Shown here piece by piece: positions 1 through 8,071 of a DNA stretch of 15,194 nt. Source of the stretch: an uncultured bacterium. Lineage in GTDB: Bacteria > Bacillota > Clostridia > Oscillospirales > Ruminococcaceae. The stretch is from positions 1 through 15,194 of the forward strand of contig CAJMSD010000019.1 in the NCBI GenBank assembly GCA_905215965.1, written 5' to 3'. Below the pieces are notes generated by a model that did no database searches, was not told the DNA's origin, and saw only the letters and a list, made by a program, of their open reading frames with translations. The position numbers were made by a program, and so were the translations under genes. Positions within the stretch are counted from its first letter, which is position 1; every line of letters begins with the position of its first letter.

Positions 1-232
1 CATTTTCATTAGGTTTCATTCCCTTCACTTGTTTGCACAAGGAGTCCATGCTTTACTGTGAGCAGTTATTCTCTCTACTCTAAGAGACATTTATTGATAA
101 ACATACTTGCAGCCAAAAAAGAAAAACTCCCGATCTCTCTTCAGCCTGTGCTTCCCTTTTATTGGCAACCAAAACCGCTTTTACCGTAATAGCCATCGGC
201 ATACTGACAAGCAAATATGCTTATCTAAATAT
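1..232. other. Intergenic, no gene supported
   Basis: I see no open frame of useful length on either strand. A minus-strand ATG at 19-17, preceded by a purine-rich AAGGGA, could be the first codons of a gene lying to the left, but only six codons are inside the window, so I do not call it. Two short words here, TTGTTTGCAC (29-38) and TTCCCTTTTAT (152-162), recur near the integrase end at 10386-10395 and 10319-10329. Confidence 0.4.
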
Positions 233-282
233 AGTTTACTTTGGTTTAGCTTATATATAGAGCTAATAGACTAAAGTAAACT
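233..282. repeat. Palindromic AT-rich element, copy 1 (TTTACTTT type)
   Basis: Arms of 13 nt (233-245 and 270-282) match at 12 of 13 positions; the left arm begins AGTTTACTTT and the right arm ends AAAGTAAACT. A second inner pair, TTAGC (246-250) with GCTAA (262-266), flanks TATATAG. The same outer arms with TATATA between them recur at 10403-10447, and a variant is at 379-422. It may be a recombinase binding site or a repeated hairpin element; the role is inferred. Confidence 0.6.
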
Positions 283-312
283 GAATTTATTCAGCTTGTT
301 CAACAATGCAGC

Positions 313-357
313 CAAAAGAAAAAATGGCTGGAGCCAATAGTCACTTGGCGCAGCCAT
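313..357 (-). terminator. Rho-independent terminator of the hsd operon
   Basis: ATGGCTG (324-330) and GCCAA (333-337) pair with TTGGC (345-349) and CAGCCAT (351-357) around a 7-nt loop, giving a 12-bp stem with a small internal bulge. On the minus strand it is followed by TTTTTCTTTT, a good U-tract. It lies about 190 nt past the stop of the last operon gene (551). A T-run also follows on the plus strand (361-367), so it could work in both directions. Confidence 0.7.
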
Positions 358-378
358 CTCCTTTTTTCCCTTTGTTTG

Positions 379-422
379 ACTTTACTTTAATGAACATATA
401 TAAGACGGAAATAAAGTAAAGT
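379..422. repeat. Palindromic AT-rich element, copy 2 (TTTACTTT type)
   Basis: This is a perfect 11-bp inverted repeat, ACTTTACTTTA (379-389) with TAAAGTAAAGT (412-422), separated by 22 nt that contain ATATATA. It is a variant of the elements at 233-282 and 10403-10447. No U-tract follows on the minus strand, so a terminator role is unlikely. Confidence 0.55.
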
Positions 423-550
423 TTGTATTTTTTCGCTGTAATATGATTTATTTCTAAAATAATTTCATAAATCGACCTAAAATCAGCAGGATCAGAAATT
501 AATGATTTATTCGTGAGTTCGGTGATAGAAACACGAGAGATACCATTATA

Positions 551-2671
551 TCAAATTTCATTTTTTAAATCTTTGATTTGTGATTTCAAAATCTCTATCT
601 CATCAATAACAGCGTCTCGGTCGGATTTCGTTTTGCCGTATTGGGGATTATCCTCATTCCACTCTTGCAATAATGTTTCTCTATGCTTTTTATAGGCTCG
701 AATAGGTCGCAGAATAGATAAGTTTGCCACACCCGCGACGATAAACGATAAGATCGAGAAACATCCGGATATTATCAATCCAGTATTTTGATCTATAAAA
801 TCAGACCATGTTGTCGCTCTGGGCATGCAAATTAGAAGGTAGCGTAATCCAAATATGATAATAAATAATATGCACAATGATTGAATTACTATTGATACCC
901 AATATCTCCACATAGAAACATTTTGATCCCGAATCTTCTCAAGATTTCCGATAGTCAGATTCATATCATTTAATTTTTCTTGACAAGAATTCAAATCTTC
1001 GTTCAGTTTTAGCAGTTTTTGTGTTTTAATATTTTCATTATTAATTGTTTCCCGCTGATCTTCCGTCTGTTTTATACTTTGGGCCAAAGCATCGATTTTT
1101 CTTTGATGATCCAAATTTTGGCTTCGTCTTTCCTCTTCTTCTTGCAGAGCAGTACGGATAATATTTTCTATGCGTTGATGAATTGTTTCTTCAGGCTCAT
1201 TTTGATTCTGAATCATATCAATCTCGGACATAACTTGTTTAGACCGATTCATCATTGCGATATATACGGCTTTATAATTTTCTTCAGAAAATTCGTTCTC
1301 TTTATAATGTTTGGAAATTAAACGTAATTTTCGTCTTACATCCGTCTGATTTAGAGCAGTACACCGAGCAATAACTTCAGCCAGTGCATTCCGTCGAATA
1401 TTTGTAGTCTGAGAATTATGAATCCATAGATCCATCACGATTCGAGCCGGATGAATAATTGACAGTATATAAGAATCTTGTTTCAGTTCTTTGTAATATT
1501 TGATCAAATCCGTATTTAGAGTAACGAAAAATGCATTACTTTTCTCTATCGAAACACATTTATTATTTTTAGCTCGGATAAAATCATACATAAAAACATC
1601 ATGTATGTCTCGAATATTATCCGAGTAGGTATTTGCTCGCGTTGTCGCTAAATTACGGACAGAAGATTTTGATTTATAAGCATTTTGAATTTCATCTACT
1701 TGTGCATCAGAACAAGGTTCGATGTATATACCCGAATCAGTGATGAGGCCCTTTAATTTCTGTCTGATTTGTAGGATTTTACTCGGAGACAAATTTCGCC
1801 GGTCATAAGCTTCTGCAATACCAGAATTAGGTTTCGGTGCTTTATCTCTTTCTACTGAATATAATATCGAATCAATTTCTTTAATAGTAAGCGGATGAAC
1901 ATACGGTAGATGTCCGGACGCAGCTATCATAGAAATAAGTTCCGTACAATACAGATAGTTTGCAGAAGAATCTAAATCTAAAATGGCAAGAATTAACGAT
2001 GAGTCAAGGTAATATGAGACTCGTATTTCGGGTTTAATACTCAAATCTATTTCACGTTGAAGAAACGCAGCAATAATAGAACCCCAAAATATATCGGCAG
2101 CTATGTCGTATAAATTCGTGTCATACTCTTTAATCCATTTCAGGAAATTCACGATGTGGATATAATTTTCATTAACAACAAGCTCTGACGTTGTGTCATT
2201 ATTGATATAATGATATATATCCTCGGTATTGTCAGAAAAAAAGTCGATAAAGTTTACTTTTGTTTGGAGCTGCTCAGCCTCAACATATTGCGCATATGTA
2301 TTTTGCAATGCTGCAAAATGTTTCAAATTTTGTTCATAGATTCTTTCTATTGAGTCTGCGATTACTACATCCCATATTTTTTTTATGGATAGCTGATCAC
2401 CATTGTGCAATAATTCAATCTTAAAGTCAGGGTGTTCATTAGAAATTATCTTGAGTGACTGCTTGATGACAATCAAAGGTATTTTGACACCGAATTTTTC
2501 TACAATAACCTCCTGAATATTAGTTGTATCATAATATTTGGTAGCATCTATCTGTTTTTGATATAACAAAAAGATGCCGTACTTAATAATTGGGAAATAT
2601 ATATCCTTATACAAATCCGATGATTGAGAATCATATAAGGCCGTTAATAAAGCATAGTTCGATTGATTCAT
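551..2671 (-). CDS. Putative membrane-anchored PIN-like nuclease at the end of the hsd operon (706 aa)
   Basis: I do not recognise the whole protein. Residues about 218-395 look like a PIN-type nuclease core: a hydrophobic strand ending in Asp (YYLDSSLILAILDL, D223), a TIKEID segment (E265), RDIHDVF (D355/D358) and a strand ending VTLNTDL (D388). These give the spaced acidic residues of PIN ribonucleases. Residues about 495-585 are Glu/Gln/Arg-rich and probably coiled coil. Two membrane helices follow (about 591-613 and 631-654), then a short cytoplasmic coiled-coil tail (660-706). The N-terminal 200 residues are unassigned. It starts 12 nt after the hsdR stop, so it is probably the last gene of the same transcript. 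It is much more AT-rich than hsdR, which suggests a separate origin. A membrane-tethered RNase acting as an accessory defence effector is an inference from fold pattern and context. The PIN call is moderate; the membrane helices are clear. Confidence 0.65.
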   Translation of the reverse strand: MNQSNYALLTALYDSQSSDLYKDIYFPIIKYGIFLLYQKQIDATKYYDTTNIQEVIVEKFGVKIPLIVIKQSLKIISNEHPDFKIELLHNGDQLSIKKIWDVVIADSIERIYEQNLKHFAALQNTYAQYVEAEQLQTKVNFIDFFSDNTEDIYHYINNDTTSELVVNENYIHIVNFLKWIKEYDTNLYDIAADIFWGSIIAAFLQREIDLSIKPEIRVSYYLDSSLILAILDLDSSANYLYCTELISMIAASGHLPYVHPLTIKEIDSILYSVERDKAPKPNSGIAEAYDRRNLSPSKILQIRQKLKGLITDSGIYIEPCSDAQVDEIQNAYKSKSSVRNLATTRANTYSDNIRDIHDVFMYDFIRAKNNKCVSIEKSNAFFVTLNTDLIKYYKELKQDSYILSIIHPARIVMDLWIHNSQTTNIRRNALAEVIARCTALNQTDVRRKLRLISKHYKENEFSEENYKAVYIAMMNRSKQVMSEIDMIQNQNEPEETIHQRIENIIRTALQEEEERRSQNLDHQRKIDALAQSIKQTEDQRETINNENIKTQKLLKLNEDLNSCQEKLNDMNLTIGNLEKIRDQNVSMWRYWVSIVIQSLCILFIIIFGLRYLLICMPRATTWSDFIDQNTGLIISGCFSILSFIVAGVANLSILRPIRAYKKHRETLLQEWNEDNPQYGKTKSDRDAVIDEIEILKSQIKDLKNEI

Positions 2672-2683
2672 AATAAGGCAGAA

Positions 2684-5600
2684 TTAGTTTTGGTTGTTAG
2701 ATGACATTATGTCCCAAAATCGATTGAAAAACGCAGTCAGTTTCTCAATGACGGTTTCGCGTTTCTTTGTTCGGTCACCCGTAGGGGTGAAACGGGATAC
2801 AGGTGGCAGAACCTTTGTTATCGCTGTCCCTGTCGTCTGTACAAACCCGTCGCGGAAGGCGTTATCCATAAACTTGTAAGCCTCTTCACTGTTTAGGTTC
2901 TCATCAACGATAATCCGATCCAACTCGGCACGACGCTGCTCTTCAACATAAGCCAGCCAGTCCTCATCCACCTCTGATTCCGGCGTCAGAGATTCGATAA
3001 ACCGTTCTATCAGCTCCTTTTTGTTGCGCAGGTCAACACTTGAGTCGATCGCCCTACGAATCGTTACAATAATCTCCTTATCCTGCAAGTGCTCTTCGTG
3101 GTACTTGCGAATCAACGACAGAATATAGTCGATATTGACCTCTATCTGCTTGATTAGTTCCATCTCGAAAACCAAATCCTCGTTGATTTGCTCCGCTTCA
3201 TGCTTCTGAGGTCGGAACTCATTGTACAGGTCAATGTATGCACTGTGATAATCCTGCACATCGCGTTCGGTCAATATTTCACGTCCAGCAAAAGCATCAA
3301 ATGTAGAGAGAATATTCCGCAGTTTCAGAATTGCCCCATATAATCGCACAAAACTCTTTTTGTTCTGTTCTCCGACAATCTGCTCTCCGGCTGGATACTT
3401 CATCTGCAGTTCGCTGACTAAATCCGCATAACCGCGAACTTCCTTATCATTCTGCGTATAACCGTTATAATATTCATCGAAGGTTTTGAGCAACACGATG
3501 CCCGCGGCTTCCTTATCTCCAAATAGCGCAATACTCTCGTTGGTAGCCTTTTCGAGATTGCGGAAACATACAATATTGCCAAAAGTCTTGATCGAGTTCA
3601 GAATACGGTTTGTACGCGAATAGGCCTGCAACAGCCCATGCATCCGCAGATTCTTGTCGACCCACAACGTATTGAGTGTCGTTGCATCAAAACCCGTCAG
3701 GAACATATTGACGACAATCAGCAAATCCAACTCCCGATTCTTCATCCGCAGGGATACGTCCTTGTAATAATTCTGGAATTTATCGCTCGACGTATCGTAT
3801 GATGTGGCAAACATCGCATTGTAATCCTCAATGGCGCTTTCGAGAAAATCGCGGGAACTCTGATCCAAGCCACTCGTATCTTCGGGATTCTCATCCATGA
3901 TAAAATCGTCCGAATCCTCATTGACGCCAAAACTGTATATCGTCGCCACTTTCAGCCGCCGGTCACTCGGCAGCTCCTCCATCTGACGTTTGAACTCGGC
4001 ATAGTACATCTTGGCCGTATCAATGGAAGAGACAGCGAAAATCGAATTGAAACCCGTCAGACGTGTTCGTTGTTTTACCTCTTCGACCTTATTGCGACGA
4101 CCGGCTGAAGCCACCTCGCCGATGTTTGTCACAGCATGGAATTCATAAGATTTTGCCGTGCGTTTCGTCTTTTGATTGAAATGTTGGAGAATGTAGGCAA
4201 CGATATTGGCAATACGCCGGTTGTCGGCCAATGCCTCTTCACGGGCAATGTCCCAGACCATCGAATTCTCAATCTCCTCTTTCTCCTTGACGGTACGGAC
4301 GTACTCGATGCGGAACGGCAATACGTTCTTGTCATTGATGGCATTGACAATCGTGTAGGTATGCAACTGGTCTCCGAAAGCCTGTGCCGTTGTCCGCAAG
4401 TTGGGCTTTCCTCCGCTTACGGCATTTTTGGCGAATATCGGCGTACCCGTGAACCCGAACAGGAAATAACGTTTGAATTTTCGGATGATGGCCGTATGCA
4501 TGTCGCCGAACTGCGAACGGTGGCACTCATCGAAAATGATGACGATTTTTTGCTGGAAGACCGGATGTTCCGCATGACGGCCGATAAAGACCGAAAGTTT
4601 CTGAATGGTCGTGATGATGATCTTCGCCGCCGGGTCTTCCAACTGACGTTTCAGAATCGCCGTACTCGTATTGCTGTTGGCTGCCCCTCGCTCAAACTTG
4701 TCATACTCGCGCATCGTCTGGTAGTCGAGGTCCTTGCGGTCGACCACAAACAGCACCTTGTCGATGTAAGGCAGTTTGCTCGCCAACTGTGCCGTTTTGA
4801 ACGACGTAAGAGTTTTGCCGCTGCCCGTCGTATGCCAAACATACCCGCCGCCTTCTACCGTACCATAGCGTTTGTAACTGTTGGCCACGTTGATTTTATT
4901 CAAGATGCGTTCCGTCGCTACAACCTGATAGGGACGCATGACGAGCAGCATCCGGTCGGAGGTAAATACGCAGTACCGGGTCAGCAGATTGAGCAACGTA
5001 TGCTTGGCAAAGAATGTGCGGCCGAAACCCATCAGGTCGGTAATCGGCCGGTTGTTGGCATCTGCCCACCACGAGGTGAACTCAAAGCTGTTGCTCGTTT
5101 GCCGACTTTTGGAGCGGTTTCCGCCGGAAGCTGCCTCCTTGATATGGCTTTGGCGCGTGGTATTGCTGTAATACTTGGTGTAGGTTCCGTTCGATATGAC
5201 GAATATCTGGACATACTCGAACAATCCGCTGCCTGCCCAGAAACTCTCCCGCTGGTAGCGGTCGATCTGATTGAAAGCCTCCTTGATATCGACACCTCGA
5301 CGTTTCAGTTCGATGTGCACCAACGGCAGGCCGTTCACCAATATGGTAACATCGTAACGATTGGAGCGCATTCCGCCATCGACTTCGTATTGGTTGATGA
5401 CCTGGAGCGAATTGTTGTGGATATTGACCTTGTCGAGCAGGTAGATATTCTTGACTGTTCCGTCGTCGCGCGTCAGCAATTGCACATGGTCTTCCTGAAT
5501 GATGGCGGTCTTCTCTACAATTCCACTGTTCTTGTTGGCAAGACAACCCGTAAAGAAACGCGACCACTCGGCATCCGTAAACGTATAGTGATTGAGTTTC

Positions 5601-5803
5601 TCCAACTGACGGCGCAGGTTTGCAATCAACTCCGTTTCGGTATGAATCGGCAGGTAATCGTATGCCTGTTCGGTCAGCAGTTTGATAAAAGCCCGTTCGA
5701 GATCGGCCTCCGACTGATACTCTTTTTCCGTGCGGTATTCTGCCCGGTAGTCACTGACGACCGTACTTTCGGGATTTTCAGCAACCAGGTTGTATTTTTG
5801 CAT
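2684..5803 (-). CDS. hsdR: Type I restriction enzyme R subunit (HsdR), EcoR124-like
   Basis: This is the motor and nuclease subunit of the type I R-M complex. It works with HsdM and HsdS to translocate unmethylated DNA and cut it far from the target. The 1039-residue length fits type IC HsdR. The N-terminal PD-(D/E)xK nuclease is visible as D151 with ELK (E165, K167), followed by the family QxxxY motif (Q179-Y183). The helicase motor has Walker A TGSGKT (326-331), DECH (425-428), TGT (452-454), VVNMFLTGFDA (697-707) and QAYSRTNRI (726-734). The C-terminal region, rich in charged helices, fits the HsdR module that contacts the methylase core. All catalytic motifs are intact. Its ATG overlaps the end of hsdS by 26 nt and has only a weak AAAGAAG upstream, suggesting translational coupling. 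The long antisense frame opposite it is a shadow. Confidence 0.97.
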   Translation of the reverse strand: MQKYNLVAENPESTVVSDYRAEYRTEKEYQSEADLERAFIKLLTEQAYDYLPIHTETELIANLRRQLEKLNHYTFTDAEWSRFFTGCLANKNSGIVEKTAIIQEDHVQLLTRDDGTVKNIYLLDKVNIHNNSLQVINQYEVDGGMRSNRYDVTILVNGLPLVHIELKRRGVDIKEAFNQIDRYQRESFWAGSGLFEYVQIFVISNGTYTKYYSNTTRQSHIKEAASGGNRSKSRQTSNSFEFTSWWADANNRPITDLMGFGRTFFAKHTLLNLLTRYCVFTSDRMLLVMRPYQVVATERILNKINVANSYKRYGTVEGGGYVWHTTGSGKTLTSFKTAQLASKLPYIDKVLFVVDRKDLDYQTMREYDKFERGAANSNTSTAILKRQLEDPAAKIIITTIQKLSVFIGRHAEHPVFQQKIVIIFDECHRSQFGDMHTAIIRKFKRYFLFGFTGTPIFAKNAVSGGKPNLRTTAQAFGDQLHTYTIVNAINDKNVLPFRIEYVRTVKEKEEIENSMVWDIAREEALADNRRIANIVAYILQHFNQKTKRTAKSYEFHAVTNIGEVASAGRRNKVEEVKQRTRLTGFNSIFAVSSIDTAKMYYAEFKRQMEELPSDRRLKVATIYSFGVNEDSDDFIMDENPEDTSGLDQSSRDFLESAIEDYNAMFATSYDTSSDKFQNYYKDVSLRMKNRELDLLIVVNMFLTGFDATTLNTLWVDKNLRMHGLLQAYSRTNRILNSIKTFGNIVCFRNLEKATNESIALFGDKEAAGIVLLKTFDEYYNGYTQNDKEVRGYADLVSELQMKYPAGEQIVGEQNKKSFVRLYGAILKLRNILSTFDAFAGREILTERDVQDYHSAYIDLYNEFRPQKHEAEQINEDLVFEMELIKQIEVNIDYILSLIRKYHEEHLQDKEIIVTIRRAIDSSVDLRNKKELIERFIESLTPESEVDEDWLAYVEEQRRAELDRIIVDENLNSEEAYKFMDNAFRDGFVQTTGTAITKVLPPVSRFTPTGDRTKKRETVIEKLTAFFNRFWDIMSSNNQN

Positions 5804-6425
5804 CTTCTTTGCGCTTAAAAGTCAGTAGTTTATCTCTATAATACTCATATTGCTGCCGGCGGGCGGCAATCTCGGCGGGAAGTCCTTCCGAAATATCGTT
5901 TACCAACGTCTCGAATTTATCGAGGATGGCAACGATGCGTTGCTGCTCTTTCATTGGCGGGATGGGGATTACAACCTCCCCAAACCGTTTTTTAGATACA
6001 TTGAAACGAGTAACACCGCTGGCCGTCTTTATTATTTGTTTTCGTATCTCTTCACTGCGAAATAAGAATTTCATAAAATCGGGCAATAGCAATGCTCTAT
6101 CGTTCATACGAAATCCGAAACAAAAACTATTGAGATATAAATCCCCATCCGGACGTGTAGTCATTACGGAAGACATCCCGCAATCATCAGGTGTTTCCGA
6201 TGAGCCAGTAAATACAACATCTCCATACTCGACTTTATTTTGCTTCTCTCCTTCTGCTATCTGAACCATATCATTCATGTTGAGATCTATCGCAATATTG
6301 GAGTATACGTTCATATAAGTGATAAACTTGGCATTTCCTGCTATAAAATCGCGTTTGCTCTTTCCGGTGAGACCTCCATAGAATGCACCTATATCGCTTA
6401 ATTTATACCATTTTACACCTTCAGC
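5778..6425 (-). CDS. hsdS: hsdS 3' half: second target-recognition domain and distal conserved region, out of frame at G9
   Basis: The open frame runs from the G-tract to the stop at 5778 and encodes about 215 residues. It starts AEGVKWYKLSDIG, the usual opening of an HsdS recognition domain, continues through TRD2, and ends with an IPPMKEQQRIVAILDKF helix and ARRQQYEYYRDKLLTF. The latter matches the end of the first half (RRKQYEYYRNKLLNF). The only ATG in this frame is at 6314, about 37 codons inside TRD2, so independent translation would give an incomplete 178-aa domain. No stop or other lesion exists besides the one-base phase at the tract. It is therefore best read as the second half of a switchable hsdS joined to 6413-7003 when the tract is G10 or G7. 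An assembly error in the homopolymer is the alternative. Confidence 0.85.
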   Translation of the reverse strand, partial: AEGVKWYKLSDIGAFYGGLTGKSKRDFIAGNAKFITYMNVYSNIAIDLNMNDMVQIAEGEKQNKVEYGDVVFTGSSETPDDCGMSSVMTTRPDGDLYLNSFCFGFRMNDRALLLPDFMKFLFRSEEIRKQIIKTASGVTRFNVSKKRFGEVVIPIPPMKEQQRIVAILDKFETLVNDISEGLPAEIAARRQQYEYYRDKLLTFKRKEDAKIQPGC

Positions 6426-7003
6426 CCCCCCCCTAATTTGCTGAAATTCAACAACTTATTGCGATAGTATTCATACTGCTTCCGCCGTGCCTCCAGTTCC
6501 GCCTCCAGTTCCGCCTCCAGTTCCGTAAACTTATCGAGGATATTTACGATTTCGTTCTGAATCGCAAGAGGAGGAACAGGAACCTCAAATTGTGAATATT
6601 TTGAAATCCAATGCCTTGTATGATCAACAGCCTCAAACCTAATGCATCGCATTGCATAATAAATATACCTAAAAGAAACATTTGATGTTTTAGGACGAAG
6701 CATTTTCATTGCAGAACTTTTAATCTTAAAATTAAAATCAACCCAATGAAATGAGGTTGTAAAATCATCAAATATAATTGTAGGATGATCCTTACTTGCC
6801 TCATAAATTCCTTCATCTTCATTGGTATATCCTAATATAAAGGTTTGTCCTGCTGTCAATACAGGTATTGAATATGAATTATCATATTCGGTACTTTTAA
6901 CAATATATTTTGTGGGATGTTCGTAATTTAATATATCCCCCAATTTTTTGTATTCCACTCCATTGGGACACAACTCCCGGATCATCTCCTCGATACGGCT
7001 CAT
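6413..7003 (-). CDS. hsdS: Type I specificity subunit HsdS, first half (196 aa, ends after the G-tract)
   Basis: HsdS reads the DNA target and scaffolds two HsdM. This frame begins with the typical N-terminus (IRELCPNGVEYKKLGDI, residues 9-24), has TRD1 (about 25-140), then the conserved PVPPLAIQNEIVNILDKF and a long helix containing three ELEA units (161-172) and RRKQYEYYRNKLLNF. Immediately after LNFSKL come three Gly codons from a G9 run, then LKV and a stop. A normal HsdS is about 400 residues with two TRDs; the rest is in the next frame downstream (5778-6425). One extra G gives a continuous 408-residue protein; G8 stops at 193 residues. Half-size HsdS proteins of this kind are known in type I systems to dimerise and specify a symmetric target. 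The start shares ATGA with the end of the RhuM gene and has a strong Shine-Dalgarno. TRD1 is AT-rich relative to its flanks, typical of exchanged TRDs. Confidence 0.92.
   Translation of the reverse strand: MSRIEEMIRELCPNGVEYKKLGDILNYEHPTKYIVKSTEYDNSYSIPVLTAGQTFILGYTNEDEGIYEASKDHPTIIFDDFTTSFHWVDFNFKIKSSAMKMLRPKTSNVSFRYIYYAMRCIRFEAVDHTRHWISKYSQFEVPVPPLAIQNEIVNILDKFTELEAELEAELEARRKQYEYYRNKLLNFSKLGGGLKV
6425..6433. repeat. Homopolymer tract C9 (G9 in hsdS), candidate phase-variation site
   Basis: Nine consecutive C on the plus strand lie exactly between the two halves of hsdS. In frame at G9, hsdS ends at 6413. G10 or G7 joins TRD1 to TRD2; G8 gives a stop right after three Gly codons. Such tracts mutate by slipped-strand mispairing. 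I noticed no other G/C homopolymer this long in the window. Confidence 0.85.
6489..6524. repeat. Three perfect 12-bp tandem repeats in the hsdS central spacer
   Basis: GCCTCCAGTTCC is repeated three times without mismatch. On the coding strand each unit adds four residues (Glu-Leu-Glu-Ala) to the helix that separates TRD1 from TRD2. The known precedent is the EcoR124I/EcoR124II pair, where two versus three copies of a 12-bp repeat (TAEL) change the number of unspecified bases in the target by one. A gain or loss of a unit keeps the frame. Confidence 0.9.
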
Positions 7004-8064
7004 TGCTCACCTCCTTTCTCCTTGTCGGCTGCACGCTCCTCCAGTTGCACGAAGCGGTCGAAATCGCTCGTATAGAGACGATCCTGAACAATGCGATATT
7101 TCTCCCATTCGCTTTCGGCATGGGCTTGGGCCAGCTCTGCCGAGATGCGGCCGGCATTGGCAAGCACCTCCCGATCCATCAGCGACAAAAAGCCGTTCAG
7201 CCGTTTCTCCCAGTCCTCCATCGTCATGGGGATATGGCGCATGGCTTGTATCTCCGCCAGATCGAGGTAGGCCGAAACAATGCGGCCAAGCGTCTGCAAC
7301 TCCTCTTCCGTGAGGTAGTTTTTGGCAACCTTCACGTCGTATTTGTGGATCTTGCCCGTCGGCGCACCCTCCCATGTCGTCAGCCCCATGTGCTCCTTGT
7401 CGGCATCGGCGCGCTGATAGATCAACTCCGCCGCCGTGTGCCCATGCACGCTGTAATGCATCTTGTTCTGTACCGCAGCGAAAAAGCGCTGAGTGGCCTT
7501 TGCCGTCGGATCGTAATCGATGGCCGTAGCGTAAATGTCCGTAATCTTCTGGTAAAAACGACGTTCCGACAGACGAATCTCTCGGATGCGCTCCAACTGC
7601 TTCTCGAAATAGTCTTTCGTAAGCACCGTACCGCCCCGTTTCAGCCGCTCATCGTCCATCACCCATCCCTGTATGGTATAGTCCTTGACAACCGCATTCG
7701 CCCACTTGCGGAACTGTACAGCACGCTCGTTATTGACCTTGAAGCCCACGGAGATAATCATCTGGAGACTATAATGTTTCACTTCGCGGCAGACCTCACG
7801 GCTGCCTTCGGTTTGAACTATCCGGAAATTCCGGACAGTTGCCGGCTCGGACAATTCATTGTCGTCGTAAATCTTCCGGATATGCTCGTTGACGGTACGT
7901 ACATCCACGCCATACAGCTCCGCCATCATGCGTTGGGTCAGCCAAATGTTTTCATCCTCATACCGAAGTTCCACACGGGAGGGATTTTCACCCGTGGCCG
8001 CTACGAAGGTCAGGTATTCGGCGGCCGAACTGCGGATCGTTATCTCTTTATTGCTCATACTCAT
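7000..8064 (-). CDS. rhuM: RhuM-family protein inside the hsd operon
   Basis: The 354-residue protein matches the RhuM family ('virulence protein RhuM', named from Salmonella; biochemical role not settled). A helix-turn-helix-like N-terminus (WLTQRMMAELYGVDVRTVNEHI, from residue 41) leads to the family block around 80-140 (VRNFRIVQTEG, EVKHYSLQMIISVGFKVNNERAVQFRKWAN). The C-terminal half is helical and resembles the Fic/Doc-like end of the family (HGHTAAELIYQRADADKEHMGL), without a Fic HxFx(D/E)GNGR motif. Its length is normal and no lesion is seen. It starts 7 nt after the hsdM stop, and its TGA overlaps the hsdS ATG by 4 nt. RhuM genes are often found between type I R-M genes, so a DNA-binding or accessory role in the system is likely, but this is inference. 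The second Met (8058) is an equally possible start. Confidence 0.88.
   Translation of the reverse strand: MSMSNKEITIRSSAAEYLTFVAATGENPSRVELRYEDENIWLTQRMMAELYGVDVRTVNEHIRKIYDDNELSEPATVRNFRIVQTEGSREVCREVKHYSLQMIISVGFKVNNERAVQFRKWANAVVKDYTIQGWVMDDERLKRGGTVLTKDYFEKQLERIREIRLSERRFYQKITDIYATAIDYDPTAKATQRFFAAVQNKMHYSVHGHTAAELIYQRADADKEHMGLTTWEGAPTGKIHKYDVKVAKNYLTEEELQTLGRIVSAYLDLAEIQAMRHIPMTMEDWEKRLNGFLSLMDREVLANAGRISAELAQAHAESEWEKYRIVQDRLYTSDFDRFVQLEERAADKEKGGEQ
7007..7017 (-). promoter_or_regulatory. Strong Shine-Dalgarno for hsdS
   Basis: On the minus strand AAAGGAGGTGA ends 3 nt before the hsdS ATG, with GGAGG spaced 6 nt from it. It lies inside the 3' end of the RhuM reading frame. Such a complete site is unusual in Bacteroidales and fixes the hsdS start at 7003. 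Confidence 0.75.
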
Positions 8065-8071
8065 TCCGTTT

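Noticed and set aside
4136..5818. 560-codon open frame on the plus strand opposite hsdR
   Set aside because: It is fully antisense to a gene with all HsdR motifs and shows no domain-like sequence; long antisense frames are common opposite GC-rich codons.
5778..7003. hsdS inversion system driven by the nearby integrase
   Set aside because: Only one hsdS gene is present, with no silent TRD cassette and no inverted repeats inside the hsd region; the tract and repeat explain potential variation without inversion.
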